From: Kaistella palustris DSM 21579 | GTDB taxonomy: Bacteria > Bacteroidota > Bacteroidia > Flavobacteriales > Weeksellaceae | Direction: 5' to 3' | NCBI RefSeq assembly: GCF_000422265.1 | Contig: NZ_KE383812.1 | Location: forward strand, 1-64,000 | DNA length: 64,000 nt | In this document: one piece after another, positions 54,371-61,397 of the stretch | How the letters are laid out: each line of letters opens with the position of its first letter | Numbering within the stretch: position 1 is the first letter of the stretch | Notes under the pieces: model-generated | The model's database searches: none | Seen by the model: the letters and a program-made list of their open reading frames with translations, nothing else | Told to the model about the DNA's origin: nothing | Program-made: the position numbers and the translations under genes

Positions 54371-55546
54371 TCATTTTTTCTGAACTTTCCTCCGCTGAAG
54401 TTCTTTGCTTATAAGTCCGAGTTCGCGCCCGGTCTGCCCTGCTACCGACGTATTTTCCTGCGCCCGCCGCGTGAGATAGGGCACCACATCCCGCACAGGT
54501 CCGTATGGCAAATACTTACACACATTATAGTTCTCGGCACCTAACACGTAGGTAATATTGTCGCTCATCCCGTAAAGCTGACCAAAATAGATCTGCGGGT
54601 GATCATTGGCTAAACCCTTGGCTTTCATGTGGTTCATCACAAGTAATGTAGATTCTTCATTATGTGTACCGAAAAATGCCGAGACACGGTCAAGGTTGGC
54701 CAAAACAAAGTCTACGGCAGCATTATAATTATTGTCAGAAGCTTCCTTATTCGGCTGGATCGGATCCGGATAATTCATTGCTGCTGCGCGTTCCCGCTCT
54801 TTTTCCATATAGGCTCCGCGTACAAATTTATAACCGAGGAAATAATTTTTTTCTTTGGCTCTCTGCAGGTCTTCGGCCAGATATTCCATTCTGCCCGTGC
54901 GGTACATTTGTATGGTATTCCACACGATGGCTTTTTCCTTATTGAATTTTTCCATCATTTCGTTTACCAAATCGTCGGTTGCATCCTGCATCCAGCTGTC
55001 TTCGGCATCGATCATGAGAATTACATTGCGGTCAAAGGCCATTTGGCAGACTTCTTCATACCGTTTTACCACGCGCGCCCATTCTTCCTGTTGAGCGGTT
55101 GAAAGTGCCGTTTTTTTACCGACCGCTTCGTAAATATCAATCTTACCAAATCCTGTTGGTTTAAAAACTACGAAAGGAATTGCCGGATTTCCCTCGGCAA
55201 ATTTGATGTTCTGTTTTATTTCTTCACAAGTATGATCAAATGATTTTTCCTCGGCTTTACCTTCGATTGCATAATCGAAGATGCTGCCGACATGTCGTTT
55301 AAACATCTGTTTCACCACCTTCATACTTTCTTCCCGGGTTTCGCCACCGCAAAACTGCTCGAAAAGTGTGTTTTTTACAATGCCTTTCACAAAAGGCAGA
55401 TTGGCCTGTACGGAAAAATTCAGGGCAGAAATTCCCATATTGGTTACGAGTGGCTGCTCAATAGCTTTGAACATCCAGTAGGCTTTTTTCAGTTGGGAAT
55501 CGGTTTTGTCTGCAAAGGCAATCTGGGTATTGTCGAAAATGCTCAT
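54371..55546 (-). CDS. Proline dehydrogenase
   Basis: This FAD-dependent TIM-barrel enzyme oxidises proline to pyrroline-5-carboxylate. The 391-residue protein carries VFKPTGFGKID, NVILMIDAEDSWMQDATDDL, FLGYKFVRGAYMEKER and FFGTHNEESTLLVMN. The C-terminal FAD/substrate-binding block is YLPYGPVRDVVPYLTRRAQENTS (given here split: YLPYGPVRDVVPYL and TRRAQENTS), where the two Arg bind the proline carboxylate. The P5C dehydrogenase is not adjacent, as expected for the monofunctional form. Confidence 0.94.
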   Translation of the reverse strand: MSIFDNTQIAFADKTDSQLKKAYWMFKAIEQPLVTNMGISALNFSVQANLPFVKGIVKNTLFEQFCGGETREESMKVVKQMFKRHVGSIFDYAIEGKAEEKSFDHTCEEIKQNIKFAEGNPAIPFVVFKPTGFGKIDIYEAVGKKTALSTAQQEEWARVVKRYEEVCQMAFDRNVILMIDAEDSWMQDATDDLVNEMMEKFNKEKAIVWNTIQMYRTGRMEYLAEDLQRAKEKNYFLGYKFVRGAYMEKERERAAAMNYPDPIQPNKEASDNNYNAAVDFVLANLDRVSAFFGTHNEESTLLVMNHMKAKGLANDHPQIYFGQLYGMSDNITYVLGAENYNVCKYLPYGPVRDVVPYLTRRAQENTSVAGQTGRELGLISKELQRRKVQKK

Positions 55547-55607
55547 GTCGAATTTAAATTGGTCAAATTTAGCAATACTCCCCGAATCCGTAAACTAAAT
55601 TAATGTT

Positions 55608-55615
55608 TAATTTTG
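55608..55615 (+). promoter_or_regulatory. Promoter -7 box for aroB
   Basis: TAATTTTG fits TAnnTTTG and lies 18 bases before the ATG at 55633. An in-frame ATG at 55603 falls upstream of this box and so is not the start. Confidence 0.55.
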
Positions 55616-55632
55616 TGCAAAATATCAGTATC

Positions 55633-56673
55633 ATGATTTCGATTTTAGACGAAAATTTCAGTACACTCAACAACTTCCTTACTTATCTTCAACCGACGCA
55701 AATTTTTATTCTTGTTGATGAACACACGCACGAATACTGCCTCCCAATTCTATTGGGAAATCTGGAAACCGAAATACCTTTCGAGATCATCGAAATTGAA
55801 GCGGGTGAAGACCTGAAAACCATCGAAACCGCCACACAGCTCTGGGAGATTCTGGCAGAATTCTCAGCCGACCGCAAATCGCTTTTAATTAATCTGGGTG
55901 GCGGAGTGATCACTGATCTTGGCGGATTTGTGGCCTCAACTTATAAAAGAGGAATTCCTTTCGTTAATATTCCTACAACACTGTTGGCAATGTGCGATGC
56001 ATCGCTGGGAGGCAAAACCGGAATCGACCATCTTTTTCTCAAAAATATCGTGGGCACTTTTTCCTCAGCAGAGGAAGTCTTCGTTTATCCGGGATTTCTG
56101 ACAACACTTCCGTTTACCGAGCTTAGAAGCGGATTTGCTGAAATGCTGAAACACGGTCTTATTGCCGATGAAATGCACTGGACAAAACTTACGGCGGTTA
56201 CCAAGCTATCGCCTGAAAACGTCGCGCCACATATCGAGACATCAATGAATATCAAGCAAAATGTAGTTGAGCAGGATTTTCGGGAAGAGCATGTTCGCAA
56301 GATCCTGAACTTTGGACATACAGTCGGACATGCGGTGGAAAGCCTTTTCCTGCAAAAAGGGCAGATCCTGCCACACGGCGAGGCGGTGGCACTGGGCATG
56401 ATCTGCGAAACCTACCTTTCTTTTCTTGAGAACTTAATTACAGAAAAAACGGCCGATCAGGTTATAACTGAGATCCGGAAATTCTTCCCCCATGTTTCGA
56501 TCAGCGGATGGGACACTGCTGAAATCTTGTCCTTAATGAGAAACGACAAGAAAAATGCCGCCGGTAAAATCAATTTTTCTCTGCTCACAGACATCGGAAA
56601 ATCAAAATTTAACTGTCAGGTTGAAGAAAAACACATAAATTATGCGTTGCATTATTATCAAAATCTGACCTAA
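55633..56673 (+). CDS. aroB: 3-dehydroquinate synthase
   Basis: It makes dehydroquinate from DAHP in the shikimate pathway, using NAD and a divalent metal. From the ATG at 55633 (MISILDENFSTLNN) it has 346 residues. Motifs: NLGGGVITDLGGFVASTYKR (NAD and metal region, about 92-112), IPTTLLAMCDASLGGKTGID, RSGFAEMLKHGLI and the metal-ligand His in LNFGHTVGHAVES (about 237). The length is normal. It is divergent from the proline dehydrogenase gene. Confidence 0.96.
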   Translation: MISILDENFSTLNNFLTYLQPTQIFILVDEHTHEYCLPILLGNLETEIPFEIIEIEAGEDLKTIETATQLWEILAEFSADRKSLLINLGGGVITDLGGFVASTYKRGIPFVNIPTTLLAMCDASLGGKTGIDHLFLKNIVGTFSSAEEVFVYPGFLTTLPFTELRSGFAEMLKHGLIADEMHWTKLTAVTKLSPENVAPHIETSMNIKQNVVEQDFREEHVRKILNFGHTVGHAVESLFLQKGQILPHGEAVALGMICETYLSFLENLITEKTADQVITEIRKFFPHVSISGWDTAEILSLMRNDKKNAAGKINFSLLTDIGKSKFNCQVEEKHINYALHYYQNLT

Positions 56674-56981
56674 AAATCTAATTTTGACACAATTGGCAGT
56701 ATGTGCAAAATTTTTAAAAATTCCACTTTTGCAACTTGCATTTGCTTGTAAAAGATTAACTTTCACTGTATTACAAATACAGCTCACTAAACGCCTGTTT
56801 AATTTTTTTGGCTCTTAATAGTTTTTGGCACAGCATTTGTGATGTTAGTTGGGTAAAACAAAATTTAAAAGCGCGACTGAACGAGGTTTTTTAAGGTTTA
56901 GTATGACAGATGAAAATTTTAGTACGAAAACTTTTTGCCTTTATTAAATTCGCAAAAAATTAATTAGAAAAATTTAGAATT
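56674..56981. other. 308-bp spacer upstream of beta-barrel paralogue 3
   Basis: No gene is supported. It contains the sigma54-like site at 56825-56840 and an A/T-rich stretch before the ATG at 56982. No terminator hairpin was seen after aroB. Confidence 0.7.
56825..56840 (+). promoter_or_regulatory. Sigma54-like promoter candidate for beta-barrel paralogue 3
   Basis: TTGGCACAGCATTTGT has GG at 56827-56828 and, after ten bases, GT at 56839-56840. The consensus is GG-N10-GC with TGGCAC at -24, so only the last -12 base deviates. The start codon is 142 bases downstream, a long leader. Confidence 0.45.
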
Positions 56982-57608
56982 ATGAAAAAGTTATTTTTAA
57001 GTGCAGCAGTAGCAGTAAGCTCATTAACATTTGCACAACAGTTCGGAGTTAAAGCAGGTATGAATGTTTCATCATTATCGAAAGATGCTTCATTAAGCGA
57101 CCAGGGTTCAAAAATCGGTTTTAATGCCGGTGTATTTATGAATGCGCCTTTGGCCACAAACTTCAGTATTCAGCCAGAGATTCTTTATAATAATCTTGGA
57201 TCAAAAGTTTACTTAAGCGAAACCGACATCAACGGAACAACTTACAGAAATGAATACGCCAGACATTTGGATTATATTACAGTTCCTGTGATGTTCCAGT
57301 ATAATGCCACACCAGCATTCTATTTAGAAGCAGGTCCGGAATTTGGACTGATGGTCAGTGCAAAAGATAAATTTAAGAATACCGAAAACGGAGTTGCACA
57401 AAACACCGTAGAAAGTGACATCAGTACAGATAATTTCAACACCTTCAACTTCGGTGTAGGTATTGGTGCAGGTTATTACTTTACACCAAATGTAGGTCTT
57501 ACCGCACGATATGTAGCAGGTGTTACAGATATTGCCAAAGACAGACCAAACGGTTCTGATGCAGTAAGAAATAATGTATTCCAGGTAGGTTTGGCTTACA
57601 AATTCTAA
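56982..57608 (+). CDS. Outer-membrane beta-barrel protein (PorT-like), paralogue 3
   Basis: The 208-residue protein has a signal peptide (MKKLFLSAAVAVSSLTFAQQ) and barrel strands FGVKAGMNVSSLSKDASL, GFNAGVFMNAPLATNFSIQP, PVMFQYNATPAFYLEAGPEF and a C-terminal NNVFQVGLAYKF. It is a close paralogue of the gene at 37539, with an extra acidic loop near residues 125-145. It is single, and its upstream region has a sigma54-like site rather than a clear TAnnTTTG box. Function is unknown; the family is common in the flavobacterial outer membrane. Confidence 0.92.
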   Translation: MKKLFLSAAVAVSSLTFAQQFGVKAGMNVSSLSKDASLSDQGSKIGFNAGVFMNAPLATNFSIQPEILYNNLGSKVYLSETDINGTTYRNEYARHLDYITVPVMFQYNATPAFYLEAGPEFGLMVSAKDKFKNTENGVAQNTVESDISTDNFNTFNFGVGIGAGYYFTPNVGLTARYVAGVTDIAKDRPNGSDAVRNNVFQVGLAYKF

Positions 57609-57628
57609 AAGGGAGTAACATATAAAAT

Positions 57629-57658
57629 TAAAGGTTGAGAAATTTCTCAACCTTTTTT
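57629..57658. terminator. Bidirectional terminator between beta-barrel gene and purF
   Basis: Perfect palindrome AAGGTTGAGAAATTTCTCAACCTT flanked by A and T runs (stem arms AAGGTTGAGAAA / TTTCTCAACCTT). It serves both convergent genes. Confidence 0.85.
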
Positions 57659-57661
57659 ATT

Positions 57662-59152
57662 TTACTCATCGGTATAATCAGGATCGGGTCCTGCAGGTAC
57701 AGGATATTTTTCGGTAAAGCAGCCAAAACAGTGATTTGAACTGCCCAAAATACCCTTCAGATTATCCATACTCAGAAACTCCAGGGAATCAACTCCCAGG
57801 TAATCCCGTAATTCATCCACACTCATATTTGCCGAGATAAGGTCGTCCTTCGAAGGCGTATCGATTCCCAGATAACACGGCGCTATGATGGGCGGAGAGA
57901 CGCTTCTGAAATGTATTTCTTTTACGCCCGCATTTTTCAGAATCTTTACCAACCGTTTCGACGTTGTGCCACGAACGATGGAATCATCGATGATTACCAC
58001 GCGTTTTCCCCTAATCTCAGAAATAATGGGGTTCAGTTTTAAGTTTACGATACGTTCGCGCATTTCCTGCGTAGGTACGATGAAGCTCCGGCCAATATAT
58101 CTGTTCTTAATGAGCACCGGGCGGAACGGAATTCCCGAGGCGATTGAAAAACCAATAGCCGCCGGAACACCGGAATCCGGCACACCAATCACGATATCGG
58201 CTTCCACGGGAGCCTGCTCCCAGATCTTCATGCCGGATTTTTCCCGGATTTCGTGCACATTGATTCCTTCCAAAACAGAATCGGGACGTGCGAAATAAAT
58301 ATATTCGAAAGCGCAAATCCTGTTTTCACAATTTTCTTTCACCAGGAAACTTTTTAATCCAGGTTCATTTTCATTAGTGTAAACAATTTCACCCGGTAAA
58401 ATATCGCGGATATATTGCGCGCCAACCGCATCGAGTGCCACAGATTCCGAAGCTGCAACATAAGTTTTCTCATCGATCGCACCCAAAACCAAGGGCCGGA
58501 TCCCATGGAAATCGCGGAAAGCAAAAAATTTGTTCCGTGTCATTCCCACCACCGAATAAGCACCTTTGATTTTATCCATGGTTTCCCTGATCGCACCTCT
58601 CAGGCCGAGATCCAGGTTTTTTTGGATGAGCCGCAGGATGATTTCTGAATCGGAAGTGGCTTTAAAAACAACTCCTTCTGCTTCAAGTTCGCTTTTCAAC
58701 TCGCGTGCATTTGTAAGATTCCCATTATGAGCGATGGAAAGAATAATCTGATCATATTCGTTTTTAGCAAAAAATGGCTGAAAATTATATTTCTTTTTGT
58801 CACCGGCCGTGGTATAACGCGTATGTCCGATGGCGGAATTTCCCATAAAAGTTTCGGGGTTTCGGATCTCTTTAAAAACATCCAGCACCAAACCTTCATC
58901 TTTTAAGTTAAAGATTTTACCATCTTTCATTACGGAAATTCCACAGGCTTCCTGGCCGCGGTGCTGCAAAGCAAACAAGCCAAACTGCGACAGCGAAAAG
59001 GTGTCGACATCATTTTCGGAATAGAGGCCAAAAATTCCGCATTCCTCTTCCGGAGCGTCGAAAGGATCCTCATTTTTCAGCAGATTTCTGCCATAAGGTC
59101 TTTCTTTGAACTGATTCAAATAATCTCTACGCTCCTTTTCTAAATCTTTCAT
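57662..59152 (-). CDS. purF: Amidophosphoribosyltransferase
   Basis: It commits PRPP to purine synthesis. The 496-residue protein has an N-terminal glutaminase with nucleophile Cys38 in EEECGIFGLY, after a 37-residue leader that must be cleaved to expose the Cys (pro-enzyme, Bacillus type). The PRPP domain has VIIDDSIVRGTTSKRLVKIL (about 365-385). Fe-S cluster cysteines are present (CAFEYIYF, CYLGIDTP, CFGCFTEK), so it is the Fe-S type. purC is 21 bp upstream, so the two form an operon. Confidence 0.97.
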   Translation of the reverse strand: MKDLEKERRDYLNQFKERPYGRNLLKNEDPFDAPEEECGIFGLYSENDVDTFSLSQFGLFALQHRGQEACGISVMKDGKIFNLKDEGLVLDVFKEIRNPETFMGNSAIGHTRYTTAGDKKKYNFQPFFAKNEYDQIILSIAHNGNLTNARELKSELEAEGVVFKATSDSEIILRLIQKNLDLGLRGAIRETMDKIKGAYSVVGMTRNKFFAFRDFHGIRPLVLGAIDEKTYVAASESVALDAVGAQYIRDILPGEIVYTNENEPGLKSFLVKENCENRICAFEYIYFARPDSVLEGINVHEIREKSGMKIWEQAPVEADIVIGVPDSGVPAAIGFSIASGIPFRPVLIKNRYIGRSFIVPTQEMRERIVNLKLNPIISEIRGKRVVIIDDSIVRGTTSKRLVKILKNAGVKEIHFRSVSPPIIAPCYLGIDTPSKDDLISANMSVDELRDYLGVDSLEFLSMDNLKGILGSSNHCFGCFTEKYPVPAGPDPDYTDE

Positions 59153-59173
59153 TTTTATTTTATTCGAAAAAAA

Positions 59174-59893
59174 TTATTGCGCTAAAACTTTTTTTAGTCT
59201 TTCGTAAATTTCCACGTAAGCTTCGGTAACCTCACCAAGATCACGTCGGAAACGGTCTTTATCGAGTTTCTTCATGGTATCTTTATCCCAGAGTCTGCAG
59301 GTATCGGGTGAGATTTCGTCGGCCAGAATTATTTTGCCGTCCGGCAGTTTGCCAAGTTCTATTTTGAAGTCGACGAGAATAATATTCATCTTATCGAAAA
59401 GATCGGTGAGAATATCATTGATATCCGACGTAAGCTCATACATATCGTCGAGTTCATCATAAGTTGCAGCACCCAGGAAAACCGCGTGATGATCATTAAT
59501 AAGAGGATCGCCAAGTTCATCTTTCTTGTAGCAGAGATCGAAAATAGTGACGGGTGATTTTATACCTTCAGCAACACCGAGCCGCTGTGCCATGCTGCCG
59601 GCAGTATAGTTCCGTACAACCATTTCCAAAGGTATAATTTTCACTTTTTTCACCAGCTGCTCTCTTTCGTCGAGTTTTTTAATGAAATGCGTTGGGATTC
59701 CTTTTTTATTTAAATAATCGAAGATCAGTGTAGTAATAGCGTTATTCATCTCGCCTTTCAGATCCACGCTGCCTTTTTTCTGCGCGTTGAAGGCGGTTGC
59801 ATCATCTTTGAAACGGACAATTACCTCATCGGGATTTTCGGTTTCAAAAACTTGCTTTGCTTTTCCTTCATAAAGCAGGGCTCCTTTTTTCAT
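59174..59893 (-). CDS. purC: Phosphoribosylaminoimidazole-succinocarboxamide synthase
   Basis: SAICAR synthase joins CAIR and aspartate using ATP. The 239-residue protein starts MKKGALLYEGKAKQVFETEN, with KDDATAFNAQKKGSVDLKGE, EMVVRNYTAGSMAQRLG and DEISPDTCRLWDKDTMKKLD. Length is normal. It follows the DUF3307 gene by 32 bp and precedes purF by 21 bp on the same strand. Confidence 0.97.
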   Translation of the reverse strand: MKKGALLYEGKAKQVFETENPDEVIVRFKDDATAFNAQKKGSVDLKGEMNNAITTLIFDYLNKKGIPTHFIKKLDEREQLVKKVKIIPLEMVVRNYTAGSMAQRLGVAEGIKSPVTIFDLCYKKDELGDPLINDHHAVFLGAATYDELDDMYELTSDINDILTDLFDKMNIILVDFKIELGKLPDGKIILADEISPDTCRLWDKDTMKKLDKDRFRRDLGEVTEAYVEIYERLKKVLAQ

Positions 59894-59925
59894 TTTATTT
59901 TTATTTGATGGTTCTACGTTTTTAA

Positions 59926-60627
59926 TTAAATTTTCACAAAAATGCCGGTCAGCACTGCGATTCCGAAACTCAACAAAGTTCCTATGAGCACATATTCTGT
60001 GAGTTTTCTCTGTTTGGCTTCGGCCAGGTCGCTAAACCGGAAAACTGATTTCGCGGCGATCATGAAGCCCACACCTTCCCAATGGTTTACGAGTATGAAA
60101 ACAAAAACCAGCAGTCTTTCCAGAATACCGATGTATTTGCCTGCATTCACCAGGGATTCTGTCTGAATTTTACTGTGTTCCACAATCACCGGAGTCCAGA
60201 GAGAAATTAATGTCTTTATGAAAATAGACGAAGGTACGGTGAGAAATATGAGTGCTGTAAATATTTTTAAATGTTCCTGATTCAACACGTCGCTCCACGT
60301 AAAATAGGGAAAATAAAATACGGAAATTCCTGCAATAACCAGGAGATGCAGAAGCTGATCGATAAAGAACCAATTCCTTTTGGTTTTGGCCGTTTGAAAA
60401 TGAAGTTTTGCGGCATCGATTAAAAAATGTGTTACACCGATTATTAGAGCGATCCACCATAAATTCAGATCCCATAAAAAAATAAAGGTGAGCAGCGTGT
60501 GAACCAGCACATGGAGGTAAAGATAAATGCTTGCGCTTTTTTTCTTTTCTTTGGCCAAAACCCATGACGTAGGCTGAAGAAGGAAATCTCCGAGTAAATG
60601 TGCCAGTATGAGGTTGGTAAAAATCAT
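59926..60627 (-). CDS. DUF3307 family membrane protein
   Basis: The 233-residue protein has six or seven membrane helices. The family N-terminus is MIFTNLILAHLLGDFLLQPT, with VHTLLTFIFLWDL and GVTHFLIDAAKLHF (polar His/Asp in the membrane) following. Function is unknown. It starts directly after the satD stop with no gap, so the two are translationally linked. In several Bacteroidetes a DUF3307 gene accompanies satD (from memory). Confidence 0.88.
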   Translation of the reverse strand: MIFTNLILAHLLGDFLLQPTSWVLAKEKKKSASIYLYLHVLVHTLLTFIFLWDLNLWWIALIIGVTHFLIDAAKLHFQTAKTKRNWFFIDQLLHLLVIAGISVFYFPYFTWSDVLNQEHLKIFTALIFLTVPSSIFIKTLISLWTPVIVEHSKIQTESLVNAGKYIGILERLLVFVFILVNHWEGVGFMIAAKSVFRFSDLAEAKQRKLTEYVLIGTLLSFGIAVLTGIFVKI

Positions 60628-61233
60628 TTACAGTTCTGCAATTTTTTTTCTGAAGAACAGGTCGGTTTCCTGAAGAAGTTCATAATTTGCGCGCTTCATC
60701 CTTTGGCTGACTGATGACTGGCTGATGTTGAAATCTTTGGCCAGTTCATCCTGTGTGAGGTCTGGCTTTGTAAGAAGCCTGTGAATAATTTCTGCGGTCG
60801 CCACCGTCCAGCTGTTGAAGTCGATCGACGCCCATTTAAACAGAATATTCAGGTCCCGGTTTACTTTTTCGTTATCGGTTTTTATAGCCAGTGTCCTGCC
60901 TTCGTTCTTGATCGTATTGAGTAGTCTGCCGGAATTCACGTAGGCTGAACCATTTGATTCTGTAATTTTTTCGGAGGAGAAAACTTCATTGCCGATTCCG
61001 ACCGCTATTCGTACATCTAAATTTTCAAACGTTTTGATGAGCGACTTTAATATCAATGCGCGCTGAAAAACTTCATCAACACCACATTTCAGCTGAAATT
61101 CGTCGCCCCGGTAAACTTCCCAGTTGGCGGGAGCCGTCGAAAATGTTCCTAAAACTTCTTTCAGCTTTGGCATCCAAAGTTCCGAGTCGGTATTTTGGGA
61201 ATTTATAATGTCGCCGGTAATTATTGCTATCAT
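60628..61233 (-). CDS. SatD family protein (putative DNA-binding regulator)
   Basis: From the ATG at 61233 (MIAIITGDIINSQ) the protein has 201 residues. The N-terminal part resembles a nucleotide-cyclase/GGDEF-like fold (GDIINSQ, YRGDEFQLKC). The C-terminus (about 160-195) has a clear helix-turn-helix, LTQDELAKDFNISQSSVSQR. The family name comes from the Streptococcus sat operon; its function is unsettled. Palindromic TATAAG sites upstream suggest it regulates itself. Twelve in-frame codons upstream (to 61269) run into the operator and are dropped. Confidence 0.85.
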   Translation of the reverse strand: MIAIITGDIINSQNTDSELWMPKLKEVLGTFSTAPANWEVYRGDEFQLKCGVDEVFQRALILKSLIKTFENLDVRIAVGIGNEVFSSEKITESNGSAYVNSGRLLNTIKNEGRTLAIKTDNEKVNRDLNILFKWASIDFNSWTVATAEIIHRLLTKPDLTQDELAKDFNISQSSVSQRMKRANYELLQETDLFFRKKIAEL

Positions 61234-61237
61234 AACA

Positions 61238-61274
61238 CAAATATAAGCATTAATACTTATAAAACTCAAATATA
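61238..61274 (-). promoter_or_regulatory. Two overlapping -7 boxes of satD
   Basis: TATATTTG occurs twice on the minus strand, at 61274-61267 and 61245-61238. The upstream one gives a leader of about 27 bases before the ATG at 61233. The other would start at or inside the gene. Both touch or flank operator palindrome 1 (61242-61261). Confidence 0.55.
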
Positions 61275-61372
61275 GACTAAACTGCTTATATTATTCCATT
61301 ATTAGCGATTGGACTTATAAAACTCGCATTTACAAAGCGAATAAATATTCATTATAAGCGAATCGCCTTATA
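61242..61372. promoter_or_regulatory. Palindromic operator array upstream of satD
   Basis: Two palindromes have the same architecture TATAAG-N8-CTTATA: 61242-61261 and 61353-61372. Two more CTTATA half-sites lie between them (61285-61290 and 61314-61319). ACTTATAAAACTC is repeated directly at 61255-61267 and 61313-61325, 58 bp apart. The left palindrome overlaps a -7 box. This fits a dimeric HTH regulator, most simply SatD, binding at spaced sites. Confidence 0.65.
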
Positions 61373-61397
61373 TAGATTATTATAATTTAAAGAGCCT

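Noticed and set aside
55603-55632. Upstream ATG for aroB
   Set aside because: It overlaps the promoter -7 box (55608-55615), so it would lie before the transcription start.
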